Source: Xestospongia muta
Lineage: Eukaryota; Porifera; Demospongiae; Haplosclerida; Petrosiidae
NCBI GenBank assembly: GCA_963693285.1
Contig: OY848917.1
Span: 746,501 to 810,500 of the forward strand
DNA: 64,000 nucleotides
Reading direction: 5' to 3'
A program made the position numbers and the translations under genes. Shown here one piece after another: positions 49,376 to 63,283 of the stretch. Each line of letters starts with the position of its first letter. Position 1 is the first letter of the stretch. The notes below the pieces were generated by a model. The model made no database searches and was not told where the DNA came from. It saw nothing but the letters and a program-made list of their open reading frames with translations.

Positions 49376-50974
49376 GTATATAGTGGTGATCAAATCCTTA
49401 ACATCAATGGACATAACACACAAGGACTAACATTGTATGATGCTAGTCAACTTTTACAGAGTGTGTCTGGTGATCTTCAGTTGACTGTAGTGGAGAAGCG
49501 AGCTAGTAAGTTATAACTTATAATAACTAGATGAACACACCCACTGAGCTAGTACAGCCTCCCTTACGTACAAGTACATATAAATACACATCCTTTGATG
49601 TACCTTTATTAGAGGGACATCCTCCTTTAAACTATACAGTTTATTGTATTAAAAATCATTGATTGATTTATTTTTCTTTTGTAGAATTTTTAAGTGTACG
49701 TGAGTAAGTTGAATTAGATTCCTTATACCTCCGTAGTCGTATTGACCACACCCCCACCAGTAATCGTGAAATGACACTGAAGAAAGGGTCTTTGCTTAGG
49801 GTAGTCAATACATTTGTCCATGCTCCAAATTATTGGTTAGCTTGGGCTGTTGATGAAAGAACTGGTGTGGAGACACAACTGAAGAGAATACCAAGTCCTA
49901 TATAGTAAGTAGATTGTAGTTGATAGTAAATTTATAATAATTATAGTAAAATACCAAATAATGATCATCTTGTATTCTATCATTAGTTCTATACATGTAC
50001 TAATATTTCAGTATATAGACAATGTTTATATTATATTAAAGATGTCTTAATAATATGATCGATTAGTATCAAACTTATTTTTATTATAATCTCTTAATTT
50101 ATTTTTTAGTGCTCAAAAACAATTTGGTTATGAGGTATATGAGCGTGTTCAACGATCTGATGTGATATATCGCCGTCCAGTATGTATTGTTGGACCACAA
50201 AGTGATGCTATTGCTGAGAATTTGTCAAAACAAGATGGTTTCTCACTTTGTAAAAATGTTAAAGAAGTCCTGGGTGTCTGTGCTAAGGTATGTAATGAGA
50301 AGATAGACTGTACATAATGAAGTACTGTATGTCCAATATCTTACTGTTTATAATTAGAATAGTCAGCCATTTTTCTGTCTGAACTATAACAAACAATGTA
50401 CATAGATTACAATGATTGTTATTATATTTTCTCCTAATTACAGGGTTCATATCATGCAGTATACAGTGTCTCTGATAAAACTACTCTTCATCTCCTTACA
50501 GCACTACAACCAATAGTTCTCCAGACACCAACTGATACAGCACCTTTAATGGAACAAGTCAAGTTCACCAAGATAACTATAGATGGTAAGTAGAGCACAC
50601 ATGTCCCTGTTGACTACATTTGTGTAATATCATGAGATATTAAAGATTGTAAAGTATATGAAATATAAAGATCTAGTCATTTAGTAATGAAATGATAAAT
50701 ACATTTATAATATGATTTTACTATTAGCATTAATTGTAATAAAGTGACTTGACTTGTCAATGTTTTAGTTCCATACATGTAGTACTTGATATATTCTAAT
50801 TTATATAGTTCTAATGACATCTAAACTGTGTACATCTAATACTAAGATTACTGTATTATTATTGTAGGTTACTTGTCTGGTGATAAGAAGAGTGAGTTAG
50901 TGAGTCAAGCTATTGATCAAGTCCATCAACTTCGATCCCTTCCAGTATGGAGACCAATGGGTATTATTCATTAA
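49376..50974 (+). CDS. MAGUK-like 3' part: half PDZ, SH3, complete GK
   Basis: Exons: 49376-49505 (second half of PDZ2), 49685-49904 (SH3), 50110-50287, 50444-50585, 50868-50974 (GK domain, stop TAA). All phases agree (1, 2, 0, 1). The first GK exon has RRPVCIVGPQSDAIAENL, where the usual GK P-loop (GxGKxT/S) is replaced by GPQSDA, as in catalytically dead MAGUK GK domains such as those of ZO and CARMA proteins. Domain end: RSLPVWRPMGIIH. In the SH3 exon the CAA of VREQVE is TAA (49705-49707), a premature stop that the first copy does not have. No 5' exons (PDZ1, PDZ2 first half) are found upstream. Probably a non-functional partial copy, or a part read only from a downstream start. Confidence 0.65.
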
Positions 50975-51681
50975 CAGTTACATACCACACTAATAATATT
51001 TCCTTCAATAAATAATACACTCAATGCTGTTATAATGACACATTAGTTTGTACATAGAAAACATTTGTTATTGTAACTAATGACCATTTTTTTATTTTTC
51101 ATGATAATAATAATTTTCTACTCTGTTTCTTATCTTTTAATTGTAGTTATTATTTTTATTATTAATGTTACTTCTCATTTTGTATCATTGTTCTATTGTG
51201 TTGTTAAGTTTAAACTTTAAATTTATGTAATAACAATGAATTAATAATAGCAATAGTCAGAAAGTAACTGAAGAGTCTTCACAGGATCAGATTATATTGA
51301 ATTTTATTATATACTACACACTAATATAAACATTGTATTAGTTTCTTATAATAAGTACAGATTTAAATTTCGTTTAGTTTTTACGGAAGTTCTTGATGCT
51401 CAATTAATCCAAGGGGAAGTCCAGTGACAGCTTGCATTTTTACTATATACTGGCCTAAGGTGTGTCTTCTCTGAGAAGGCGATTCAAGTTAGCACCTGTA
51501 ACTGTGAAAGGTGGCTCTCCCGTCTCTGGTATCTAGTGTGTTTTCCAACATCAATCATCATTTGATTCTCTTAGAGAATATTTCATGGAATTTGAGAGAG
51601 ACTATTCACTTTAAAGTCTAAGTCTTCAGTGATTGCGTTCGTTTTGGAATCGTGTCCACTTTCTTACTGTGACTACTGATT
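50975..51681 (+). promoter_or_regulatory. 5' region of copy 2
   Basis: 3' flank of the MAGUK fragment and the presumed promoter/5' UTR of copy 2, homologous to 17086-17500 and 18454-19243. A stretch of about 60 nt present in copy 1 (near 18985-19060) is missing. Confidence 0.45.
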
Positions 51682-54600
51682 ATGGCAGAGCAGAGCTCAC
51701 CAGACAACAGTGCTCCTAGTGTACCACCATCAAAAAGGCCTAGAATGAGTGAAAGTGGTAAGATAATCCATGTATATTATACACCTCTTAACAGAGGAGT
51801 ATAACAGTGTGTAGTATTATCATGAACTGGACTCCCACTAATAGGAGGGATGATGTGGTTATAATGTCAAATACACAAAATATGGAATTGTTAACACAAT
51901 AGAGGAAGCTATACTCTTAATTTGTTTGTGTCAGGAAACAAAATCTCTAAAAATATTAGCATTAGATCATCCCAAGAATATTTTTCTAGATTAAACCATG
52001 GTTTAGCAGTAGTATAGTTGGTTTATGTTGTGGTTATTATTATATTTGATTGATAACTAGTAAATTGGTCTGTATATTAGTTTGTTACTTAATATTTTAG
52101 AAATAATGTACATTGTAAGTTACCTCCAAATTATGTTTTAAATTCACAAATATCTTTTCAAAGTTAAAACAGCTGTAATTATCTACCGGTATCTTTAAAG
52201 GAATGTGTTGATCCATTTTCCTTTACTTTCATTTATACATCCATTAATTAAATTATGTATCTACTTATTTTTATTTCTATTCATTTCACTATAGGTACAT
52301 TAACTCCACCCACTTCTAATAATATCACCTCACAACCTGTCAATATTGGACAGCTAGGAAATCCAAGCCATCTAGCCACACCTTCTTTGTATAGTAATTT
52401 GTGGACTCCACAATCTGTCATTGAAACATTTAGTCAATCAAATTCTCCTATTCTTGGGAACTCCACAATCTTTCCTAATGGTGTAATTAGTACTTCAAGG
52501 CACATTGTTCCTCCTGTATTATCATTATCTACCTCTTTGACTGGTTTTGTCTCACCTGTTCTCTCTTCATCTTCTGTAATGACACACTCACCCAACATGG
52601 AAACATTCTATCAACATATGAGTAGTAGTGTGACCACACCCTCAGATGTAATGACCAGACAAATGGATTATCGTAATCTGCAAGGCTCCCAACATCTCTT
52701 TAATCCTAACATTACCATGACAACTTTATCTCATTTTAATTCACCTGACATTAATCAAGATATACATTATCAGACTCCACTTCATATAAATGATCCATAC
52801 CACGTAGGTTCTAGTTTACCTGTTATTCAGCCACTACAGGTTGATACTAACATGTTACCACCCTCAGCCAGGATAACAAGTAATTTTAGAAATTGTAGCA
52901 CTCCAATAATGGTAGCTGACTTTAATTTACCTCACATGATTCCACATGTACCTCACCAGATCCCAAACCTTTACTCAATGAACACACACCCTATACTTCC
53001 AAGGGTTGAACTGCTGTCCCACACTGACCAAAGTAATATGATGGCTGACTTACCTAATACTGGCAACATTCCTGAAGTCTTCCATAATAACAGACTCCCT
53101 ACACTGAACTCAGAGACTACAGGATTATCATTGGAACAAATGTTTCAAGAAGAAAAGGTATCATGACATCTATTGACATTAAATATAGTTTACATTAACA
53201 AAGAATAGCTAATTTCAGCTACTGATTGTTACTTTATTAGCCTAACTATTCTTCTCTAATTCTCTGAATATCTGTCTGTCATAGAGCAGTCTTTAATGAT
53301 CTTATTCCACATTTGATGAATGTATTTTTCTTTTAATAACCTCCAGACATCTTTTCCATCAAATGTGCTAGTAATTTGAGTTAATTATACTTTACAAATG
53401 ATATGTGTTACTCTAATAAGTTGTTGTTATTATATTATGTTAATGTCATAACAAACACAAACAAACTGACATTTATTAAGTTATTATACTAACCTATTGT
53501 TGTTATATATTTATATAAACTGTTAATATAATAAGATATATTATATTTATTGTTACAGATATCATCAGATGAACATCTTGAAACAAATGAACTGACCACT
53601 GTGTCTATATCACAAAGTAGTGATAGTGATTTAAATAGTTTCTCTGATGAAGAGGATTTTAATCCTATGATATTGGTAAGTATGTTATATTGTAATGTTT
53701 TATAGGAGAGCACTCATAGTATCTATTGAGTGGACTATTAGTTACTTGTCATGTCATCAATAAATTTACATGTTACCTTGTTATCTGTCAATATATTGGC
53801 TTTTCCTCTATTCTAGACAGCCTATTGTCTTTTTAGTCTTATGCTCAGACACCCACTTGTTTTAAATGCTATAAAGTGTATCTGGTAATGAATCCTTATC
53901 ATTTAAACAACATGTTTTAGCTAAAGAACTAGAACAATGATGTCATCAACTACACAAATTATTATCAGTAAAACATAGAATAAAAGACATGACATAAATA
54001 GTAACAATATAGTTCTTTTTATTGAAACTATCTCAGTGTAAAATAGTAATTACTTATTTCATTATTTTGGAGCATATCTCATTAACTGTCATCTTACTCT
54101 TAAATGATATATCATGATAATTATGACAATGTAAGGAAATTTTACATTACTCACCTGATGTCCTTTCTCAAATAAGTGACTTCAGTCTTATCCACACTGA
54201 TTTTAGTAATTATTAGTGTAGTCAATATAGACTTACTTTCATAGTTGATATTGTATCTAATGAGATATTTACTTTTGATGTAGTGGGTATTTACAATATT
54301 AAGTTATATAATAAGTTATTACTAGTGTCTATTTCACAGGATATCTCATTGTGGTTAGCAGCTATAGATGGCAATCTTGATGAAATTAAAGAAGCAATAC
54401 AAGGTGGTACTAATGTCAATGCCAGAGATGAGGTTTGTCAATATAATTATAATAATATTAGTGTATTATACAAATAGTGTATAAAACAATATTATAGACA
54501 ATAGTCAGTATGTCATTTATATTAACCACATAATTCAATGAGATAATAACTTTATATGTAGTTATTATAAAAGATTTATTACACTTATTTAATGATTATT

Positions 54601-57600
54601 ATTACAATATGTTACATAACATGTTATCACAAAGTGTGTAAGTCAATTGTGAGCCTCTTTCTATAGATTACTATATAGCGGGTATTATTGGTGGACAAAA
54701 TATTTGACGGTCTGCCATCAAAATAAGCAAAATTAAAATTTGGTGATTTATTAAAATATTTATTGTAATTAAATGTGGGTGGTATTAATTAACAGTGAGT
54801 GGTACTGTGGGTACTACTGGTATAACGCCATGTACAGTCTCGTAAAAGTAAGATTGATGGATGCTTGAGCAAGCAGTAGTGGCCTCCCTTTATGTTTAGT
54901 AGGCAAAGTTTTCACTGTGATAGATGCGTTGTTACTCTCTGCCAGCTTCTTAAGGATGCACAATGTCCTTTATTTGGCAGGACAGTTCTCTTCATGAAAT
55001 ACCTAAGTAACACCATTTACGTAGCAGGTAGCAGATGGTGATCACGTGCAGGGAGGCGTGAAAAATTATTGATGGTTTTTGATTTGATGATTTTGTTGCA
55101 GACCATTAATACACCAAATTAAATTCACTGCTAATAATACCCGCTATATGGTATTACCTTATAACTTTAATATTGTACATTAAATTGTCATCATTCTTTA
55201 TAAGATTTTTTAAAAACTAAATCCTAATGATCATAATTTTATCATCACTATATAACTGATCTAATGTACCTTATAATAATGTAATGACAAATACTGGGAT
55301 TTGTAGCCAACACTATAAACCATTTATAACAAGTAGTGATCCTCAACATTTTCCTGAGTATGTGTAATTAGTCACTTGTTCATTGCCAGTATTTATAAAT
55401 ACTCCATTGTTTCTATAGTGAATTATCTGTTATTTCTTTTCTCATAGTCTTTCATAGTATTATCCTCCCTATAATGTAACATTGAACTGTGTACATGTAT
55501 ATATTACATGAGAACAGACGTTTGTATAGAACTAACACTTATTACATGACTGTTGTAATAACATTATACTATTAGTTAGAGTGTACATGTTATCTGTGTA
55601 TCCATAGCAACAGATAATATATGAGGTGTCATGTTTATATAGTCGAGTATATATTATATACTTTGTATAAGTGGTGTTATGTTACTATTGTGTAATTGAG
55701 TGTTACTATAGTTAGTACTGATGTAGTAATGTAGCCAGTAGTCTATGTATATGTATTTAATTATTGACATATTATATTGTGTCTCTTTATTAGGGTACTG
55801 GTGATAGTATGATCATAACAGCTTGTCGGTGGTCCAATGAAGATAATTCACATGTTGTTGAATACTTAATTGACAAAGGAGGTGACGTTAATCTTCAAAA
55901 TAATGTGAGTATTAATTATTAATAATTTTATGATATTTATTATAACATTTAATTTGTGTAATGACATTTGTTATAACATTTTACACATGTAGGTTTATAT
56001 CAGTTAAACTTAAAACATCCATAATTATATAGTATTTGATGATATACCTGTCATAGTATTATGTGACAATAAGTCTAGCTATGATCTGTTTGTTTCTGAT
56101 AGTCCAGTAGAATGTTATGAACATAGCCACACCTCTAATAATATAGTTGTAAATGTACCTAATGTTTTTACACATTTTACCCAATCTATTAATACTTGTC
56201 AATATTGTTCTATTGTATATATAATAATGAAAATGTCAGCATGTACTTTTAAATAATTCTATAAAATGATACATATTATCATTTTATATACATGTAGTAA
56301 GTGGTAATGAACCATATAATAGTAAACCAAGGCTATCTAGTTTGAGTAGTAATGTTTGTAGTTATTTGTCCTTAGCAACTTGTAATTTCAATATTAATTA
56401 ATATTAGGTATTATTATTAATACATTCATTACTAATAGTCATACATAAAGGTTGGTATATACTGCTATAGATATTGTTAACTTGATGTTCCATCTTGTCC
56501 ATTACAAACCTCATGTTTTCAAAGATAGGTGGTACTAACTAGTAAAGTATTGCTACAAAATAAATAATATTAAATTTACACTGTATGTTCCACATTCTTT
56601 ATAATAGCTCTATTGTTTTTGTTCTATTCTACCATATATATAAAGGGGTTAATTTTAAGTAATAATTGCTGATATTTCATGTAAAACACACTGAAGTAAT
56701 ACACCTTACCATATATAGAAGAAATTGACTTCCCTTTTTGGTGCTTAGTACACACACACATGTCAGGCTGTCCTATGAATACACTTTTTAGTGCTTGTAA
56801 TGATACATGTACCAAATGGTAATTTTATACATATTATAGTGATATCACAGGTAATTCCTACATTCACTTTGGTCTAGACATGAGCAGTCCACCCACAAGC
56901 ACACACACATACATACACATACCCTATATTTTAAAAGTTTCATTGTGAAAAAGTTCAAATGTTGGATAATGTACAAAAATAAACACACTAAGTTTGTTAC
57001 ACATTGAAATATTTAGAGTAGGAATATTATGGTATGTAATTGTGTTTGAAAGTTTTTCAACATTATGATACATTTTGTAGGTAATGCTTTTAATCACTTT
57101 TATCTTCATATATGTGCACCCATCCACACACACACACACATGTATCATATATTTAGAAAGATTCATTGTGAAAAAAGTTCAAATGTGAAAGTTTCACCAT
57201 CTACAATAGATATAATCTTTGCTTTATTTCAGATATGCCATGCCAAGCTGTCTTATAATGTACCTGGTATGCACACATACTAGACTGTCTTATGAATATA
57301 CTTTTTAGTGCTTATCATGATACATGTACCAGGTGGTAGTTCTATACATATAGTCATATCACAAGCAATCCCTATAATCAATCACTTTGGTCTATACATA
57401 TGTATACACACCCACACACACACACCTGAGCATACACACATACTTGTACATATAAGCCTATATATGCACATACATTTTTCTTTCAAAATGAAGTCACAAT
57501 TCTAAATTTCAATATTAGGCTTTATCTGTATATAATGTAGGTTCCTTGTCAGCACTACAGGTAACCATTGTAAATGATCAAACATTACAGAATTTTTCGT

Positions 57601-60600
57601 CATAGTTAACGAATGCAATTGCACCAGACTACCCTTTCATTTAAGGGTGTGACTCTCTGGGGTTGAGACTATATCAGACTACCATTTCATTAGGTGGTAT
57701 GGCATCTGGAGATGTAACTAGATGTTAGGACTTTTCTAGATAAAATGTTATGAAGTCATTTATCAATTCTATGCTCCTTGTCAGCACTTTGGTATCATAT
57801 ATACACTTTTGAATTCTATGATATCATATGACAATAATAGATATACTAGTATAACAGATAGTGACAGTGTTCACATAGTTAATGGAATATGTTTATTATA
57901 TGATGATTTATCTGTTATTATCAGGATGAAAATACTGCACTTCACTGGACCTCATATGAAGGACATATTAATTCTATAAAGCTTCTACTGGATGAAGGAG
58001 GTGATGTTAATATAAAAAATAAGGTTAGTATTATACAAAATAATTAAAATTATCTGTTACTTTACCAATCATTATAATGTGGTATACTTACCATCCTGTA
58101 TGAACATGTATGTACAATGTTCTTGAGAATATAATGCTTTTATAATTACCATGTCTATACTGTCAGTGTAACAGTGTAACATGTTTGTGTTCTTAATAGA
58201 AAATCTATTTCTGCGTATATATATATATAGCACATTTCCAAACTGCACCATTTGGTACAAGTCCATTGTGCACAGCTTGTAAAAAGTTATTCACATGTCT
58301 GAGTGAGTCTTCTCAATTTATACAGACTATAGACATAGTCAATGTGTCAGTAGTATTAGACTACAACTATCTTTTGTTGAAGTGGTTGTATTATGATGTG
58401 TTTCACAATGTAATGATATATTTAGATAGAGTACGCTAATGTTATGAAATGATATTTAGCAAAATATAAACACTAAACCATGCTTTTTATATCAATGAAA
58501 TTACCCACTATTTTTAAAGAATATGTAACTATTTACATATTAACTATTACTAAGCCTCACTCATTGATATACTTAATTGACAGAGGATTACTAGAGTATA
58601 CTATTTTCCTACAATTCTAAGGAAATCACACTCTTGTTCAAACAGTACTTACCAGGTGTTCACTCTCATCACAAAATACAAAGTGTATATATTAATAATG
58701 ATTATAATATATCATTACTATAATAAAGCTTTTAGTCCTCTTCTTTCTATAATTGTTATTAGACCTTACTATAAAATGTCCTACTTGTATTATGAAAATG
58801 ACTTTGTATTTATTCTTTTAGTATGGATGTCGACCTCTTTTATGTGCTTATTTATGTGAAAAACAATCTAAAGAAGGTACTATTGAGGCACTGATGGAAG
58901 CTTGTCCTACAGACATTGAAGAGATATATACTGTAAGTATCAATAACTATAACTGACAAATATTTGTACATTGTTAACAAATATTAGTCATAAAATGAAG
59001 TTGTCTTAATTATGAAGTCAATGTGATGTGTTTTATACAAGTGAGCATTGTTTACATCTTATAAGTGTGTTGTTTGTTTTCATTGTCCATTATTGATACA
59101 TGTATCTGTCCTTGTAACTTTAATATTAATGATTTAATTTTAAGACTTGTACATGTAGGTATGTCTTATGTATACAATAAGTTATTCAATCATTATCATG
59201 GTCATTTGAACATTATGCTGGGGGTGTGATAGATGGTATCATATGAGGTAAATGGAGGAATAGCTAGAAAGCAAATGAAAACATAATATATATTGGATAA
59301 ATAAAAGAACACACCCACAACCTTCATATCACATTCACTTACACAAAGCACATCTAACCAGATTATGTTATTAACATATTATATCCAAATCAGTAATTTA
59401 ATGTAACGTTTATTAACAATTTTATTGAAGTATTAATCACACCTACATGCAAAGCTATTCTTTAATGATGACACTTTTATACATGTATTTTCTGCACTAT
59501 ATGCTGAAAATTGATTGAGTTGATCCATTAGACCACACCCAATTCGTTAAATATTTCATTATAATTCTATCATAATACATTATAATTATCAATACCAGTT
59601 ATGCCCAAAATTATACTAACTTAATAAGTTCAATTCTATTCAATCCTATTCAATATCATCCATTGATCTCTAGTATATGGTAGTCATGATCACAAGGTGA
59701 CATAATGTAGTATTTTATACTCGAGGTAATTTGTTTATATAATTTACTGCTGACATAACAAGTATACATGTATGTAATGTTATGAAATAGTTAGTGATAC
59801 AACTAAGATAGACTGATCATGAAAAAATAGTAGCTGTTGTAATACTCAAGGAAATATAGTATTTAGTGATACAACTAAGGTTGTTTAGTTTATATTATAG
59901 ACATAATATAATTAATTAATTATCATGTATTTCTCTATATTATAGGAATACCAATTATTGACAGCTGCTGAGAACAATGATGTTGAAAATTTAAAGAAAA
60001 TGTTGTCAGCTGATGCTAATATCAATATTGGCGATATTGTGAGTCAACTTATTCATACAAATATTTGTCAGTATTATGGTATATAATGATAGCTTTTCAA
60101 TATTTTAACTACAAAAATTGTTTCATTATGACATACTGGCTTATAAGTATAGACTCCATTGTTTTTGAATGTTACTACTTTAGAGTTAAGTTAGACTATA
60201 CTACTGTCTAGTGTTGTTTTGGTATATCAAAACTAAAACTAAAAGTACTTTTAGTAAGGCATTTGACTTTTGGTAAACTAAAGCTAAAACTATCTTCCTT
60301 CACAACTAAAACTAATACTAATACTAAAAGTTTAGCTCTTACTAAAACTAAACTAAAAGTATTAATTATACTTCGGAGAATGAGGTCTCACATATATCCA
60401 GATCAAATTGATGATCCTTTCATATTTTTGGCTAGAAAATCAAAACAACACAATTATTAACACAATGACTCATGCAGTCTTTATACCATATAGCAGGTTT
60501 TTTCAGGGTTTAAAATTTTTATGGTTTTTGTGGTCAAGAAACAAACCACAAAATATTTATCCTCGAAAGTTAATTAGATGCAATGTGCCATGCCCATTCA

Positions 60601-63283
60601 TGCGTACACATGGTTGCACACAAGTTATCATGTTGTTGATCAGTGAGTCTTAGATTCAGTATGGTCTTGTTTCGATACTTCAAGAGGGAAAAGAACAACC
60701 TACCCGATCCTCATAGCCCTTTAGCACAATCTGTACCATGTTTGATGTCCACGAAAATTTTGCCCCCCCCCCCCCAAAAAAACCCCGCTATACAGTATTA
60801 ATTAACTTTACTTTTAGTTTTAGTACATTCACACATGGATCTGTTGAATGTCACACATCAGTAGACATGAATGAAAAGGTGAATGCTATGTATGTACTCT
60901 CATTATAGTTGATCATTGATTGTAAATCAAGCTGAAGTGAAGAAGTACTCTAAAAGTATATATCCAGATCAAATTGATGATCCTTTCATATTTTTGGCTA
61001 TAAAATCAAAAGATATACCCTCTCCTTTGTAATGTTGCGTTTGACCTATTATGTACACCAGCATCAACAGCTCCCGTCAAATGAATATTCTCAACAGGAG
61101 GTGAAGCAACTTCAGGAATACACAATTAGCTCACAGATTCCAACTTAGAAAGAGAAATTTTACTTAGACAGAACAAAAAGTATTTACAGTTAGTATAACA
61201 ATAACATAGTTATTGGAAACATTACTACAGTGTTGTAGTTACATGTATTTAACTAATAAAACAACTTTTTTTAAAAACTAAAACTAAAACCAAAATGCTT
61301 TACATTATACTAACTAAAACTATAACTAAAACTAAAAAATCATCAGAATATACCATAATGAAAACTAAAACTAAATTACATTTCCTACTAAAACTAATAC
61401 TAATACTAAAATTATTTCATCACCAAAACAACACTGCTACTGTCATGACAATTAAATTATCATCAATATTACATATTTTAGTTATTTTACAACAGGGTAT
61501 AGTTATTGTATTAAATATATCAACTAATTGTATTTTTGTGTACATATTTGGTGAACATATGACTGACTTAGTTCCCTTTTATTTCTTTAACTTAATCCTC
61601 ACTTTTTAATAAGTTTATAGACATAGATATATAGTAATTTGCTATATGACTCTAGTCAGTATTTCAGACTATTTGATGATGATTCTTCTCACTTTATACC
61701 ACAAACATAAAGTTGATGATAATATTATGTTTATGTTATATCAACAATAGCTATGTATATGGAATAGGTGTGTCTTGTACTTGTAACTTTATATGTTAAA
61801 GGTGTTATGTGTTCATACTACTAGTGTGTAGATATGACATACTAAAATGAAGTAGCTCACAAACTATAGACAATTTCTATCTAGAATGTTCTATACCATG
61901 TAGCAGTAAATTGGGAATTGTCTTACATAAGCATTTTGTGAAACAAATGTTATTGATAGATTAACATAATTTATATATACCACACCCAGATTCTTCCATG
62001 TTACTTCACATGTACTTAGCTAGTCCAGAAAAGCTGATGAATGTATTGCAACTTCAAATTGTAGTAACTTACTGTTGTAGTCACACCCTACTCTACTTGT
62101 CTATCTTGCTTTCTCCTTTAATGTAATCATTCCTGTCTTCTAGTTTATACTATCTATAGTTTACATGTTACTTTATTGTCAGTATTACATTACAATATAG
62201 TAGATGTTTAGACAAAACAGGTATTTATCTAAAGCAGGCTTTTATTTATTATATAACATTAATTGGTTAGACATAATTCTATTCTAACAATGACTGGTTA
62301 CTAAAAATGTAGTGATATAGCTATGACATACTAAAATGTCATTAATGTCTTTAGTAGTAGTGACAGATTTTCTATATAGAACATTCTATACCCTATATCA
62401 CTGACTTTTTGAGGGACAGTTTTTTTCAGGAATTGTCTACATAAGTTTTTTGGAGAATAAATTTCACATAATCAATGGGTTAATTATAATTATGATATGA
62501 AACAGCCAGATTCTTACATATTACTTCACATGTACTTAGCTAGTCCAGAAAAGCTTGAGAATTTTTGGCAACCTCTAAGCATAATATCTTACTGTGTCTG
62601 CTACATCATGGTCTACTGTCCTTTTGTCTATTCCTGCTTTCTGCTTTTACACAAGTATCAAATACATGTATGTTCCTCTCCCTGCTCATACTATCTGTAG
62701 TTTGTGGTCTTCAGTGTTGGCACTTCATCTTTAGATAGTGATCTCCAATGATCATATAACTACACCTTTGTATCTGTTTGTTGAAAATATTAACTCCATG
62801 TAGTAACTAAGTCTGCAATGAGATGGTTCAAACATAACATTGTTTTAAACCTAAATGCTTTCACCTCAAAGCACAATATCAACATAATAGAAATGGTATG
62901 TATTGTACATATATGTAGTTATGATAGGTTGTCTGTTATGATAACTAAAGGTCAAACACAAACATTATGGTTTGTGATATTACATATTTAGTTATGTCAT
63001 AGTCCAATCTTAATACTGCTTTTCACAATAATGGGTGTTTTATGTTAGTTTATATTAGAGAGTGAAATATTTTCAAGTTTTTAATTTTATATCATGTACT
63101 AATAAACTATGTTATTATTAAATATACATAATGTTTTAATACAGGATAATGTCATTATACATTTTATTTGTTTTATCCATGTAGATTGGTAATACTCCAG
63201 TTCATTTGGCTTCCTACTATAACCACGTAGATATACTCAAACTACTAGTGCAACTCAATGCACTTTTAGATGTGAAAAATAAA
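51682..63283 (+). CDS. Ank-Roc-COR-Death protein, copy 2 (5' part)
   Basis: Exons seen: 51682-51757, 52295-53157, 53559-53675, 54340-54432, 55794-55904, 57925-58023, 58822-58932, 59946-60038, 63185-63283; the large Roc-COR exon lies beyond the window. The first exon has nine extra nucleotides compared with copy 1 (APSVPPSKRPRM), and exon 5 one extra codon. Exon 2 is 863 nt in both copies. The N-terminal domain is again Ser/Thr/Pro/Asn-rich with a basic NLS-like patch and an acidic end (SDEEDFN). Ankyrin repeats: DISLWLAAIDGNLDE, DENTALHWTSYEGHIN, IGNTPVHLASYYNHVD. The counterparts of copy-1 exons 25468, 31239 and 32388 are absent; every remaining junction is phase 0, so the frame survives. 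No stop or frameshift is seen, so this copy looks functional as far as visible. Confidence 0.8.
54674..55148 (+). mobile_element. MITE-like element in intron 4 of copy 2
   Basis: Paralogue of 22348-22823 with the same terminal inverted repeats (TATAGCGGGTATTATTGG; right end AATACCCGCTATA). In this copy the right end matches the left end better than in copy 1. Confidence 0.85.
57125..57480 (+). repeat. CA-rich intron repeats (copy 2)
   Basis: (CA)n tracts near 57126-57142 and 57408-57426 within the paralogue of 24540-25145. Directly after it (about 57484) the sequence jumps to the equivalent of 26148 in copy 1, so the stretch carrying copy-1 exon 25468-25566 is missing. Confidence 0.7.
60226..61410 (+). 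repeat. Expanded (CTAAAA)n intron region in copy 2
   Basis: CTAAAA tracts near 60230-60250, 60305-60360, 61278-61345 and 61390-61410. A segment with ATCCAGATCAAATTGATGAT is present twice (60396 and 60965) but once in copy 1 (33750). A poly-C run lies near 60763-60774. About 0.5 kb between the two copies of that segment has no counterpart in copy 1. Confidence 0.75.
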
